NCBI GenBank assembly: GCA_951813295.1
Contig: CATOTI010000001.1
Coordinates: forward strand, 620,001 to 684,000
Source: an uncultured Pseudomonadales bacterium
GTDB lineage: Bacteria; Pseudomonadota; Gammaproteobacteria; Pseudomonadales; Azotimanducaceae
Direction: 5' to 3'
Length of the DNA stretch: 64,000 nt
A program made the translations under genes and the position numbers. The notes under the pieces were generated by a model. That model was not told the DNA's origin. It was given only the letters and a program-made list of their open reading frames with translations, and did not search any database. Shown in pieces: positions 7,898 to 17,288 of this stretch (its first letter is position 1; each line of letters opens with the position of its first letter).

Positions 7898-9832
7898 CTA
7901 AACGGCGAGCTCAGGGCGATCGGCGAAGGCCTCGAGCACTTCCGGATTCGCAAGCGCGCTCGTGTTTTTGACGGGTTCGCCATGCACGACGTTGCGAACC
8001 GCAAGCTCCGCGATCTTCCCGCTGCGGGTTCTCGGCACGTCCGGGACGGGGAGAATGACCGCCGGGACGTGGCGGGGGCTCGCATGTTGCCGGATCCTGC
8101 GCTTGATCTCCGATTGCAGTTCCTCGGTGAGAGCGGCGTTTTCGCGCATCACGACGAACAGTACGATCCGCGTGTCGTCGTCCCATTCCTGGCCAATTGC
8201 CAGCGAATCGACGATCGCATCGACGGTTTCCACCTGGCGGTAAATCTCGGCCGTGCCGATCCGCACGCCGCCCGGGTTGAGGACGGCGTCCGAGCGGCCG
8301 TGGATGATCATGCCGTCGTTTTCGGTGAGTTCGGCAAAGTCCCCATGCGACCAGATGTTCGCAAGCGAATCGAAATAGGCAGCGCGGTACTTCGCCTCAT
8401 CGGGATCGTTCCAGAAACCGACCGGGGCACTCGGAAACGACTGCCGACAGATGAGTTCGCCTTTCTCGCCAACGAGCGATTCGCCTCGTTCGTCGACGAC
8501 GTCCACGTCCATCCCGAGTCCCTTCGCCTGGAGTTCACCCTCGTTGACTGGGAGCCAGGGCGAGCCGAGCACGAAGCAGGAGATGATGTCGGTACCGCCG
8601 GAGATCGACGCCAGCCAGACGTCTTCTTTGAAATCGCGGTAGACGTAGCGAAATCCTTCGTGCGTCAGCGGTGATCCCGTCGAAAGAATCGACTTCAAGC
8701 GATCCAGCCGGTGCGTTTCACGCGGCTTCAGACCCTCCTTCTCGATCGCGGAGAGGTACTTCGCACTCACGCCGAAGACGCTGATGTCCTCCTGATCGAT
8801 CAGATCGATGAGCGCGGTCGGCCCGGGCGCAAACGGCGATCCGTCGAAGAGGACGAGGGTCGCGCCCGTCGCAAGCCCCGAGACGAGCCAGTTCCACATC
8901 ATCCAGCCGCAGGTCGTGAAGAAAAACAGCGTGTCGTCGGCCTGTAAGTCGACGTGTAACTGGTGCTCCTTGACGTGCTGGAGAAGAGTTCCGCCAGCGC
9001 CGTGCACGATGCATTTGGGCTTACCCGTCGTTCCTGAGGAGAACATGATGAAGAGCGGATGATCGAACGGGAGCTGTTCGTAGCGCGGCTCGGCGTCGCC
9101 TTTCTCGGCGTAGATCCTATCGAGATCGTCATCGACAAGACCCAGTATCGAAACCCAAAGCGTCGACTCGATGCTGGGGATGGCGCGGGCCACTTCGTCG
9201 ACGCGTGTTCGCACGTCGAAGGTCTTGCCACCGTAGGCATAGCCGTCGCACGCCACCAGGAGGCGCGGTTCGATCTGTCCGAACCGATCGAGCGCGCCTT
9301 CCGTGCCGAAGTCGGGAGAACAGGACGACCAGATCGCGCCACGCGAGGCCGCCGCCAACATCGCGACGATCGTCGCCGATACATTCGGTAACCAACCGGC
9401 GATGCGATCACCCGGCGCGATGCCGATGTCGTCGAAGTGGCGGCCGAGCGCCGCGACACGACGGGTGAGTTCCGCATAGCTCATCGTCGATCGGGCGCCT
9501 GTCTCGAGCACTGAGACGAGCGCGGTCTTGTCGTCGCCACGCGAAAGGAGGTTCTCGGCGAAGTTCAGCCGGGCATCGACGAACCACTTCGAGCCAGGAA
9601 ATTCATCACCCCGCTCGAGCACTGCCGTCGCCGATTCGCTCGACTGGACGTTGCAGAACGACCAAATCGCCTGCCAGAACGATGGCCGGTCGGTCACGGA
9701 AAAGCGGTGCAGGTTCGCGTAGCTTCGGCGTGGATCGGTCGGGTCGAGTGGATGACCGACGACGTCGGCAAATCGCGTGAGGTTCGCGGACGCGATGCGG
9801 GACCCGTCCGGTTGCCAGAGAAGACTGTTCAT
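7898..9832 (-). CDS. aacS: Acetoacetyl-CoA synthetase
   Basis: This 644-residue adenylate-forming enzyme should activate acetoacetate to acetoacetyl-CoA with ATP and CoA, feeding ketone-body or polyhydroxyalkanoate metabolism. It has the ANL-superfamily phosphate loop FSSGTTGKPKCIVHG near residue 263, the AACS-type N-terminus (LLWQPDGSRIASANLTRF), ISGGTDIISCFV near residue 390, and the C-terminal hinge and lysine region PRTRSGKIAELAVR near residue 608. Length and order match AACS rather than acetyl-CoA synthetase. The start ATG at 9832 is 37 bases from the MBL gene downstream of bamC, and no strong terminator is visible between them. Confidence 0.93.
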   Translation of the reverse strand: MNSLLWQPDGSRIASANLTRFADVVGHPLDPTDPRRSYANLHRFSVTDRPSFWQAIWSFCNVQSSESATAVLERGDEFPGSKWFVDARLNFAENLLSRGDDKTALVSVLETGARSTMSYAELTRRVAALGRHFDDIGIAPGDRIAGWLPNVSATIVAMLAAASRGAIWSSCSPDFGTEGALDRFGQIEPRLLVACDGYAYGGKTFDVRTRVDEVARAIPSIESTLWVSILGLVDDDLDRIYAEKGDAEPRYEQLPFDHPLFIMFSSGTTGKPKCIVHGAGGTLLQHVKEHQLHVDLQADDTLFFFTTCGWMMWNWLVSGLATGATLVLFDGSPFAPGPTALIDLIDQEDISVFGVSAKYLSAIEKEGLKPRETHRLDRLKSILSTGSPLTHEGFRYVYRDFKEDVWLASISGGTDIISCFVLGSPWLPVNEGELQAKGLGMDVDVVDERGESLVGEKGELICRQSFPSAPVGFWNDPDEAKYRAAYFDSLANIWSHGDFAELTENDGMIIHGRSDAVLNPGGVRIGTAEIYRQVETVDAIVDSLAIGQEWDDDTRIVLFVVMRENAALTEELQSEIKRRIRQHASPRHVPAVILPVPDVPRTRSGKIAELAVRNVVHGEPVKNTSALANPEVLEAFADRPELAV

Positions 9833-9869
9833 CGCGCCATTATAGGAATCCGCAGTCGCGAGTCGGGGC

Positions 9870-10634
9870 CTATTCGGCGTGCAGTTCCATCCAGGGCGTA
9901 CCTTCGTCCTGCGAGGCGATCACGAATTGGCGAATCTTTGGCGCGAGTTCGCTGAACGCGAGCTCAATCGCGTCGAGGGCGTTGTTCTGCTGGCTGACGT
10001 GACCGACGACGACCGTCTCGAGCGCTGGGTGAAGAATCTGCTGCAGGAACTGTGCGGCTTGTTCGTTCGAGAGGTGTCCGAAATCACTCACCACGCGGCG
10101 CTTGAGGGCCGCTGGGTAAGGCCCTCGCATCAGCATGCCGACATCATGATTGCTTTCCATCAGGATGCCGGTACAAGGCCGAAAGGACTCGACGACATGT
10201 TTCGTCACCACGCCGATGTCGGTCAGGATCCCGACGCTCGCGCCGTCGCAGTCGAACCGATACTGCGACGGTGCCCGCGCATCGTGACGCACGGTCACCG
10301 GTTGGATACGGATCGGACCGATGTCGAACGACGCATCCGGGTCGAAGGGGTGTCTGAGGTGCGATTCGAGCCCGCGCAGGGCCGCGAGCGTGCCGTACGT
10401 GCCATAGACCGGAACGTTGAAACGGTTCGCAAACGCCGCGATCCCGCCGCTGTGGTCGGAGTGTTCGTGGGTCGCAAGGATCGCGTCGAGATGCTCGGGT
10501 TCGACATCGATACGACGTAGTCGGGCCCAGGTCTCTTTGACGCCGAACCCGCAATCGATCAGTAGGTTGGTTTGATCGCGTTGGACGATCGCGCCGTTGC
10601 CTTTGCTTCCGCTACCGAGTGAAGCGAAGCGCAT
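9870..10634 (-). CDS. MBL-fold metallohydrolase, WalJ/YycJ-like nuclease
   Basis: The protein (254 residues) has a metallo-beta-lactamase fold with the dinuclear metal motif THEHSDHSGG near residue 55, preceded by LLIDCGFGVKET. The N-terminus MRFASLGSGSKGNG is characteristic of the YycJ/WalJ family, whose characterised members are exonucleases. Later ligand histidines are present (SDFGHLSNEQAA and VVGHVSQQNN). It lies 14 bases downstream of bamC on the same strand and is probably part of the dapA-bamC transcript. Confidence 0.85.
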   Translation of the reverse strand: MRFASLGSGSKGNGAIVQRDQTNLLIDCGFGVKETWARLRRIDVEPEHLDAILATHEHSDHSGGIAAFANRFNVPVYGTYGTLAALRGLESHLRHPFDPDASFDIGPIRIQPVTVRHDARAPSQYRFDCDGASVGILTDIGVVTKHVVESFRPCTGILMESNHDVGMLMRGPYPAALKRRVVSDFGHLSNEQAAQFLQQILHPALETVVVGHVSQQNNALDAIELAFSELAPKIRQFVIASQDEGTPWMELHAE

Positions 10635-10648
10635 GCTCGCGTTTGCGA

Positions 10649-11812
10649 CTAGGTCGCGAACGCGCGCACAGTCGCGAGGACCCGTTCGCTCAATTCGACG
10701 TCGATGGGATTGTCGGCTTCATCAACACACCGAACCACGTGCCCGCCGTCGATTGCGCTGATCCGAATCCGAACCGCTGTGTCGTCGCGTGACGACCCTG
10801 ATCGTCGGAAGGGATTGAGACGCCCAAAGAACCCCGTCTCCTGGCGCACGATGAAACCGTCGCGCACTCGGGCTCGGAATGTCGCGGACTCGCGGTCGAC
10901 ATCGAGGACTTCGACTTCAGCACGCTCGAGCGCCTGACCCACCGTGGCCCACGCCCGGTCGAAGTCGATCATCAATCGCAGAATGGGATAACCGTTGACG
11001 TCTCGCTCGACGACGGCCTTCGGCAACGCCGCAACAGCGCTACCCATCAGGGACACGGAAACATCCGCGTACCCCGAGGCATAGAACGCGCCCAATTCCG
11101 CTAGGAGTTCGGCCTCGATTTCCGGAATGGCGGAGGCCGTGTCGAAATCGACGGAAGCGACCGGAGCATCGCGCCGGTCGTGGCGCAGGTGGATCTCGGT
11201 CGAACCGTGTCGGATGCCTTGCTCGACGCGAATCCGAAGACGGTTACCGCCTTCGAAATCGCGAAGGGGCTCGCGCATTTCGCGCACGACCGCTCGTAAA
11301 ACGTCGGGATAGTCCTGGTTCTCGACATCGAACCACTCGCCGACGACGAGACCTTCTTCGGCGTTCTCTTCGACCACACTGATATTGCTGTCGGCGAAGA
11401 ACTGCATGACGACCGGCCAGACCAGTTCCGGTTCATCACCGACGATCATCCATTGACGCTCACCGAGGCGCTGCAGACGCACCGCCTGATCGTCATCGCG
11501 TTCGACGAGCGCGGTCGGTCGCGGTGCATCCTTCGGAAAAACCTGTGCGAGCGGATGATCCTGGATTTCGGGGATCGGTAAGGGATCCACGATCTCCGCA
11601 TCCATGTCGGAGGGGAGTTCGAGCTCTTTGCCGGTCTGCGCCTCGAGATAGTCATCCCGGCTCGATTCGAGCGCGCCGCTCAAGCCCGGCACACGACACG
11701 CGACGAGCCCAAGGAAAACACCCCCGACGAGAATGACGCGAAAAGCCGCAACGCCGAACGCGCGAATATCACGCGCGTTCACGCGGGACCGTGATGATGG
11801 CTTCCAGGCCAC
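10649..11812 (-). CDS. bamC: Outer membrane protein assembly factor BamC (NlpB)
   Basis: BamC is a lipoprotein subunit of the BAM complex that inserts beta-barrel proteins into the outer membrane. The 387-residue product has an N-terminal hydrophobic segment ending in lipobox LVAC (around residues 36-39), then the DDYLEAQ and LELPSDMDA stretch typical of the unstructured BamC lasso, and two helix-grip domains. The GTG at 11812 is chosen because AGGTGA lies about 8 bases upstream; a GTG at 11782 would shorten the pre-signal region. It follows dapA by 24 bases, the conserved gammaproteobacterial order, which strengthens the call. Confidence 0.88.
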   Translation of the reverse strand: MAWKPSSRSRVNARDIRAFGVAAFRVILVGGVFLGLVACRVPGLSGALESSRDDYLEAQTGKELELPSDMDAEIVDPLPIPEIQDHPLAQVFPKDAPRPTALVERDDDQAVRLQRLGERQWMIVGDEPELVWPVVMQFFADSNISVVEENAEEGLVVGEWFDVENQDYPDVLRAVVREMREPLRDFEGGNRLRIRVEQGIRHGSTEIHLRHDRRDAPVASVDFDTASAIPEIEAELLAELGAFYASGYADVSVSLMGSAVAALPKAVVERDVNGYPILRLMIDFDRAWATVGQALERAEVEVLDVDRESATFRARVRDGFIVRQETGFFGRLNPFRRSGSSRDDTAVRIRISAIDGGHVVRCVDEADNPIDVELSERVLATVRAFAT

Positions 11813-11836
11813 TTTCAGATCACCTTCGATGGCAAG

Positions 11837-12721
11837 TTATAGCGCGCCGATCGCTTCCAGGCGTTCACGAACGACCGCCTGACCCGCTTGCGATAGGCCG
11901 ATCAACGGGAGTCGTATTCCCGGTTCGATCTTGCCCATCGCCGCGAGCGACCATTTGGTCGGAATCGGACTGGTTTCGACGAACAGGATTTCGTGGATCG
12001 GTTGCAGCTCGGCATCGAGCTGCCGTGCCCGTTCGTGGTCGCCATCGAGGTGTGCCTGGCAGAACGCCGACATCTTTGCCGGGAGGACGTTCGCCGTCAC
12101 GGTAATCGTGCCAACGGCACCGTGGCCGAACATCGTCATGGTTTGCGCGTCTTCGCCCGAAAGACAGATGAAATCATCGGGTACGAGCGCACGAATCTCC
12201 TTGACCCGATCCGCGTCCCCGCAGGCTTCCTTGATCGCGACGATGGGGTCGAGTTCCGCGAGGCGGGCAACGGTGGACGCTTGCATGTCGACGGCGGTCC
12301 TCGGCGGTACGTTGTAAAGCACCATCGGCAAGTCGACGACCTCCGCGATCGCGGCGAAGTGGGCATATAGACCGTCTTGCGGCGGCTTGTTGTAGTAAGG
12401 CGTCACGGAAAGGTGGAAGTCCGCACCAGCGGCTTGCGCCTCCCGCGCGTACTCGATCGCCTCGGCGGTCGCGTTGGCACCCGTGCCCGCGATCACCGGA
12501 ACGCGCCCGTCGACACGCTGGACGGTTTGCGCGACGACCTCAATGTGTTCCTTCGGCGTCAGAGTCGCCGACTCACCCGTCGTCCCGACAGGCACTATGC
12601 CGTGGGTGCCGCTCTCGATATGCCAGTCGATGAGTCCATCGAGGCTCGCCCAGTCGACCTCACCGCTGGTGGTCATGGGCGTAATGAGAGCGACGAGGCT
12701 TCCTTGGAGAACGCCGGCCAT
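11837..12721 (-). CDS. dapA: 4-hydroxy-tetrahydrodipicolinate synthase
   Basis: DapA condenses pyruvate with aspartate semialdehyde in the lysine and diaminopimelate pathway. The 294-residue TIM barrel shows the substrate loop GTTGESATL (residues 46-54), the catalytic tyrosine in LYNVPPRT (Tyr136) and the Schiff-base lysine in VAIKEACGD (Lys164), all at the positions normal for the family. The ATG at 12721 gives MAGVLQGSLVALITPM, the usual N-terminus. It is first of the dapA-bamC-MBL gene group. Confidence 0.96.
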   Translation of the reverse strand: MAGVLQGSLVALITPMTTSGEVDWASLDGLIDWHIESGTHGIVPVGTTGESATLTPKEHIEVVAQTVQRVDGRVPVIAGTGANATAEAIEYAREAQAAGADFHLSVTPYYNKPPQDGLYAHFAAIAEVVDLPMVLYNVPPRTAVDMQASTVARLAELDPIVAIKEACGDADRVKEIRALVPDDFICLSGEDAQTMTMFGHGAVGTITVTANVLPAKMSAFCQAHLDGDHERARQLDAELQPIHEILFVETSPIPTKWSLAAMGKIEPGIRLPLIGLSQAGQAVVRERLEAIGAL

Positions 12722-12813
12722 CGTCTAGTCCCGCAAAAATGCCATGAAAAAAGTGGCGCACAGTCTACTGTCTAGATGCCCGAGCGACTACAACCGTTGG
12801 CGCGACGAGTGCG

Positions 12814-13890
12814 TCACGCGACTTCTTCGGCGATATCCTCTGTCGTCGGCCAGGCCGAAATGATCGCTTTGACGAATGTGGCCAGCGGAATCGCGAAAAA
12901 CACGCCCCAGAAGCCCCAGATGCCACCGAACACCAGCACCGCGATGATGATCGCGATCGGGTGCAGATTGACGGCCTCCGAGAAGAGCAACGGCACGAGG
13001 ATGTTGCCGTCCAACGCCTGGATCACGATGTAGGCGAGGCTCAGATAGAGGAGTTCGACCGACCAACCGTATTGCACCAGCCCAACGATCGCGATCGGCA
13101 CCGCGACCACCGCAGCGCCGACAAAAGGCACGAGCACGGAAACACCCGTGATCAACGAGAGGAGGGCGGCGTAGTTGACCCCGAGCAGCGAGAAGACCGC
13201 GAAGGAAACCGTGCCGACGATCAGGATCTCGATCACCTTGCCCCGCACGTAATTCGCGATCTGCACGCTCATCTCATTGCCGACTTCGGTCATGAGCCGG
13301 CGGTTCTTCGGCAGAACGCGCATAAACGCGCTGGCCATCTTCTCGCGGTCCTTCAGGAAGAAGAAGACCGCGATCGGCACGAGGACGATGAAGATCAGGA
13401 TCGAAACGACATTGCTGAGCTGTCCGACAATCGTCTGAACGAATACGGCGCCGAGATCCGTTGCCTGCTGACTCAGGGTCGATATCCAGTCTTCGATCCG
13501 TGCCTGAGAAAAGAGATCGGGATAGGTGGCACCCAGTTCTTCAGCGAGTTGGCCGAGCTGCTGGAAGAATCTCGGCGTCGCGGCCACCAGGCCCTCGAGT
13601 TGGGCGCCGACCAGCGGTAGGAGCCCGAGGATGAGTCCGATCAACGCCCCGAGAAAGATGATCTCGACCAGGCAGATCGCGAGTAGTCGCGGCACACGCC
13701 AGGACTCGAGCCGCGTCACGAGGCCCTGCAGCAGGAAAGCAAACACCAGGCCCGTCAAGATCGGCGCGAGCACGCCGCCGAGCGTGAAGAGCACGATGAG
13801 CGTGACGAGAATCGCGACGACGAGAAAGATCGCCTCTTCGTCGGCGAAGTGCCGGTTGATCCAGCCGCCAATGACATGGATGAAATGCAC
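12814..13890 (-). CDS. AI-2E family transporter (PerM-like permease)
   Basis: This is a polytopic inner-membrane protein of 358 residues with about eight hydrophobic segments, including the paired N-terminal helices (LVVAILVTLIVLFTLGG), a soluble amphipathic stretch near residues 105-140, and the C-terminal pattern LLFSEAVNLHPIAIIIAVLVFGGIWG that marks the AI-2E/PerM family. Family members have been linked to autoinducer-2 export, sodium-proton antiport and general permease roles, so the substrate is open. It follows tusA by 6 bases on the same strand. Confidence 0.88.
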   Translation of the reverse strand: MHFIHVIGGWINRHFADEEAIFLVVAILVTLIVLFTLGGVLAPILTGLVFAFLLQGLVTRLESWRVPRLLAICLVEIIFLGALIGLILGLLPLVGAQLEGLVAATPRFFQQLGQLAEELGATYPDLFSQARIEDWISTLSQQATDLGAVFVQTIVGQLSNVVSILIFIVLVPIAVFFFLKDREKMASAFMRVLPKNRRLMTEVGNEMSVQIANYVRGKVIEILIVGTVSFAVFSLLGVNYAALLSLITGVSVLVPFVGAAVVAVPIAIVGLVQYGWSVELLYLSLAYIVIQALDGNILVPLLFSEAVNLHPIAIIIAVLVFGGIWGFWGVFFAIPLATFVKAIISAWPTTEDIAEEVA

Positions 13891-13896
13891 GGATCG

Positions 13897-14136
13897 TCAG
13901 GAGGCTTTCTTCTGCAAGCGGTAGAAGAATTCGCCGTCGGCTTCGCGTGATTCCAGGAGGGCGTGTCCGCTCTGCTCGGAAAAGACGCGGAAATCACGGA
14001 CTGATCCTGGATCAGTCGCGACGACGGTCAGAATGTCGCCGGGAGCGAGTTCGTTGATTGCCTTTTTGGCCTTCAGGAGCGGCATGGGACAATTCAGGCC
14101 ACGGGCATCGAGACTTTTAGCGTTTGAATCGGTCAT
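13897..14136 (-). CDS. tusA: Sulfurtransferase TusA family protein
   Basis: I start the protein at ATG 14136, giving 79 residues, the normal TusA size. It carries the SLDARGLNCPMPLLKAKKAI block, in which Cys16 is the persulfide-carrying residue and CPxP is the family signature. TusA relays sulfur for tRNA thiolation, molybdenum cofactor and sulfur-oxidation pathways. The MnmA encoded at about 49 kb is one possible consumer. It is divergent from the bepA gene and 6 bases upstream of the PerM-like gene. Confidence 0.92.
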   Translation of the reverse strand: MTDSNAKSLDARGLNCPMPLLKAKKAINELAPGDILTVVATDPGSVRDFRVFSEQSGHALLESREADGEFFYRLQKKAS

Positions 14137-14199
14137 AGGATTATCGTAACCGAGACGAATATCGCGGATGGGCATTTTGAACCTCAGCACGGCGACCAC

Positions 14200-15621
14200 G
14201 TGCAGCGACTAGGCTTTCTTGTCGGCATAACGCTGGCCGCACTCGCCTGCGCGTTCCCGGGTTATGCCGCGGAACTGCCGAGCCTCGGCGACGGGTCGTC
14301 GGCGATCGTCTCGAAGTCCGGCGAACAGGCGATCGGACGAGCGGTCCTGAAGCAGATTCACTCGACGTCGCGCACGATCGCGGACCCCGTGCTCAAGTAC
14401 CACATGAGCCGGCACCTCTTTCGGCTCGCCGAGAAGGCCGAGCTTCACGATGTGACCCTCGTTCCCGTTCTGATCGACAACGCGCAGATCAACGCCTTTG
14501 CCGTACCGGGCGGTGTTGTCGGGATCAACCTCGGTCTCTATGTCTACGCGGAGGACGTTCACGAGTATTCCTCCGTCGTCGCCCACGAGCTCGCCCACCT
14601 TTCTCAGCGTCACTTCGCCCGGCAGGTTGAAGTGCAGAAGGGTCTGAGCATCGCCAACATCGTTGGCGTGCTCGCTTCCGTCGCCATCGCGGCAACGGTC
14701 AGCGGCGATGCGGGTATGGCGGCCCTCATGGGAAGCCAGACAGCAGCGGAGGACAGTATCCTGCGCTACAGCCGGGCAAGAGAGCAGGAAGCAGATCGAG
14801 TCGGGATCGCCACGCTCGCCCGCGCCGGTTACGACCCGCAGGGCCAGGCACGGATGTTCGAACGCATGCAGCGCAATTTCCGGTTCGTGAAGCGTCCGCC
14901 CGAGTTCCTGCTGACCCATCCCTTGAGCGAGACGCGGATCGCGGACGCGCGCAATCAGGCGAGCGAGTACGACGTGGTCTCCGCAGTTCCCTCGACCGAC
15001 TATCAGATGATGCGGGCGCGTGCCCAGGCGTACTACGCGGAAAGCCCTCAGCGGGCGGTGCTCGAAGCGAACGCGCGCGACCAGGACGACGTGGTCACCC
15101 GCTACGCGCGCCTCGTCGCCTTCGGCATGAACGACCAGCACGAACGCGCGATGGCGCTCGGCCGACAAGTACTCGAAGAGGTGCCCGACAGCCTGCTCGT
15201 CGCCGCGACCTATGCCGAAGTCCTGATCGAGGCCGGCGAGTTCGACCAGGCCGTGCGATTCGTCGAACGTCAGCTGGCCCTCACGCCCGACAACCCGGCG
15301 CTGACGATGATGTACGCGCGTGCCCTCAACGGGCTCGAGCGCTTTGGCGAAGCCACGCGCGTGCTGCGTCGCCATACCCGGCTTGATTGGAACGACGTCG
15401 ACGCCTGGTTCCTGCTCGCCGAAACCGCGGGCTTGGCCGGTGATATCGTCGAGGTGCACCGCGCGCGAGCGGAATACTTCACGCTGCACGGCGCTTACAG
15501 CAAAGCGATTCAACACCTCGATTACGCACGACGACAGCTATTCGATTCACAGACGTCGTTACACGCCGCCGTGACACAAAGGATCCAGGATCTAAGAACC
15601 GAGGCGGAGTCGTATCGCTAG
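14200..15621 (+). CDS. bepA: M48 family periplasmic metalloprotease with TPR domain (BepA)
   Basis: This 473-residue protein starts at GTG 14200 and has a cleavable signal peptide (hydrophobic core LGFLVGITLAALACAF, cleavage near GYAA-E). The zinc protease motif VVAHELAHLSQRH supplies His129, Glu130 and His133, and the third ligand glutamate is in YSRAREQEADRVG near residue 195. The C-terminal half is TPR-like. BepA degrades stalled outer-membrane proteins and helps LptD assembly, so it fits with bamC nearby. It is divergent from tusA and convergent with nadA, 6 bases apart. Confidence 0.92.
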   Translation: MQRLGFLVGITLAALACAFPGYAAELPSLGDGSSAIVSKSGEQAIGRAVLKQIHSTSRTIADPVLKYHMSRHLFRLAEKAELHDVTLVPVLIDNAQINAFAVPGGVVGINLGLYVYAEDVHEYSSVVAHELAHLSQRHFARQVEVQKGLSIANIVGVLASVAIAATVSGDAGMAALMGSQTAAEDSILRYSRAREQEADRVGIATLARAGYDPQGQARMFERMQRNFRFVKRPPEFLLTHPLSETRIADARNQASEYDVVSAVPSTDYQMMRARAQAYYAESPQRAVLEANARDQDDVVTRYARLVAFGMNDQHERAMALGRQVLEEVPDSLLVAATYAEVLIEAGEFDQAVRFVERQLALTPDNPALTMMYARALNGLERFGEATRVLRRHTRLDWNDVDAWFLLAETAGLAGDIVEVHRARAEYFTLHGAYSKAIQHLDYARRQLFDSQTSLHAAVTQRIQDLRTEAESYR

Positions 15622-15627
15622 CGTGAT

Positions 15628-16650
15628 CTAACGCGGGAAATCCAACATCCGCTGCAATGGCACCATGGCGCGTTTGCCGATCTCCGGATCTATGAACACC
15701 TCGCCGGTTCCGTTCTCGAGGGCGAGGGCAAGGGTCTCCAGCTCGTTCATCGCCATCCAGGGGCAGTGCGCGCAGCTCCGACACGTCGCGCCATCACCAG
15801 CCGTGGGCGCTTCGATGAAGGTCTTGTTCGGTTCTGCGCGGCGTAGTTTGTGGAAAAGCCCGCGATCGGTCGCGACGATGAACGTGTCGTTTGGTAGCTC
15901 ACTCGCCGCCTTCAGGATCTGTGTCGTCGAGCCGACGGCGTCCGCCATCTCGATCACGCGAGCAGACGATTCCGGATGGACCAACACACCCGCGTCCGGA
16001 TAGATCCGCTGCATGTCCGCCAGGGCTTGGAACTTGAACTCTTCGTGCACGATGCACGCGCCGCTCCAGAGGAGCATATCCGCACCCGTTTTCTCGGCAA
16101 TGTAGGCACCGAGGTGTTTGTCGGGCGCCCAGAGAATCTTTTCGCCTCTGGCGTCGAGGTGCTCGACGATCGCGAGGCCCACGCTCGACGTCACGACCCA
16201 GTCCGCCAATGCTTTGACGCGCGCCGAGGTATTGGCATAAACGACGACCGTCCGGTCGGGATTGTCCCGGCAGAACGCTTCGAACTCATCCGGCGGACAC
16301 CCGATATCAAGTGAACACTCGGCTTCGAGCGTCGGCATGAAAACGCGCTTTTCGGGTGAGAGGATCTTCGCCGTTTCGCCCATGAACCGAACGCCCGCAA
16401 CGATGAGCGTCTCGGCATCGTGGTCACGCCCGTAGCGCGCCATTTCGAGCGAATCCGATACACAACCGCCGGTCTCTTCCGCAAGATCCTGCACGTCGCC
16501 GTCGACGTAGTAGTGCGCAATCAGGACGGCGTTCTTTTCAGCGAGCTGTCGCTTGATACGCGTCCGCAGTGCTTCGCGCTTCTTTGCAGTGAGTACCTCG
16601 GGATCAAACAGCGGGACTTCTGCTGGCTTGAGGCTGTAATCACGTACCAT
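15628..16650 (-). CDS. nadA: Quinolinate synthase A
   Basis: NadA condenses iminoaspartate with dihydroxyacetone phosphate to quinolinate in de novo NAD synthesis, using a [4Fe-4S] cluster. The protein (340 residues) has [22 protein letters not shown] near residue 40, the SDSLEMAR and [16 protein letters not shown] blocks, the triple-repeat architecture with [14 protein letters not shown], and three cysteines at the cluster positions, including the C-terminal [17 protein letters not shown]. Length and motifs match the proteobacterial type. Confidence 0.95.
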   Translation of the reverse strand: MVRDYSLKPAEVPLFDPEVLTAKKREALRTRIKRQLAEKNAVLIAHYYVDGDVQDLAEETGGCVSDSLEMARYGRDHDAETLIVAGVRFMGETAKILSPEKRVFMPTLEAECSLDIGCPPDEFEAFCRDNPDRTVVVYANTSARVKALADWVVTSSVGLAIVEHLDARGEKILWAPDKHLGAYIAEKTGADMLLWSGACIVHEEFKFQALADMQRIYPDAGVLVHPESSARVIEMADAVGSTTQILKAASELPNDTFIVATDRGLFHKLRRAEPNKTFIEAPTAGDGATCRSCAHCPWMAMNELETLALALENGTGEVFIDPEIGKRAMVPLQRMLDFPR

Positions 16651-16680
16651 GCCCCATCATACTTGAAGGGTGCCGAAGCG

Positions 16681-17283
16681 ATGTACCGGCTTTTCGAGAT
16701 GGGCGACTCCGGTAACTGCTACAAGGTTCGCCTGCTGCTCAACCAACTCGATATCGCCTACGAGCGGATCCCGACGAACATCCTCGTCGGCGAGTCGCGC
16801 ACCGACGAATTCCTCGAGTTGAATCCGAACGGCCGCGTACCGCTCCTGATCCTGCCGGACGGCCGACCGCTCGCCGAGTCGAACGCAATCCTGCTCATGC
16901 TGGCGGAAGGTAGCGGGTTCATTCAAACCGATGCGTACGAACGCGCCGTCATGACCCAGTGGCTTTTCTTCGAGCAATACAGCCACGAGCCATTCATCGC
17001 GACCAACCGCTTCTGGATCCACATCGCGGGAGAAGCCGAGGAGTACGCCGATCGGATTGCCCTCAACGAGCCGCGGGGCTATCAGGCACTGAGCGTCATG
17101 GAAACGCACCTCTCAGAAGTCGATTTCTTCGCAGGTGCCACCTACTCGCTCGCCGACATCGCGCTTTACGCCTATACGCACGTCGCCGACGAAGGCGGCT
17201 TCTCGCTCGACGGCTTTCCGTCGGTGCGTGCCTGGCTCGAGCGTGTGCGTGCTCAACCGCGGCATATTCCGATGACTGCCTGA
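16681..17283 (+). CDS. Glutathione S-transferase family protein
   Basis: The start at ATG 16681 gives 200 residues with the thioredoxin-like N-domain (MYRLFEMGDSGNCYKVRLLL, with serine and asparagine near position 10 as in beta/theta-type enzymes) and glutathione-contact segments NPNGRVPLL and LAESNAIL near residues 50-70. The helical C-domain ends in FSLDGFPSVRAWLERVRAQP. The substrate is unknown. It is followed after 5 bases by an ATP-grasp ligase, suggesting a small thiol or peptide-conjugate operon. It is divergent from nadA with about 30 bases between starts. Confidence 0.88.
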   Translation: MYRLFEMGDSGNCYKVRLLLNQLDIAYERIPTNILVGESRTDEFLELNPNGRVPLLILPDGRPLAESNAILLMLAEGSGFIQTDAYERAVMTQWLFFEQYSHEPFIATNRFWIHIAGEAEEYADRIALNEPRGYQALSVMETHLSEVDFFAGATYSLADIALYAYTHVADEGGFSLDGFPSVRAWLERVRAQPRHIPMTA

Positions 17284-17288
17284 CCGAC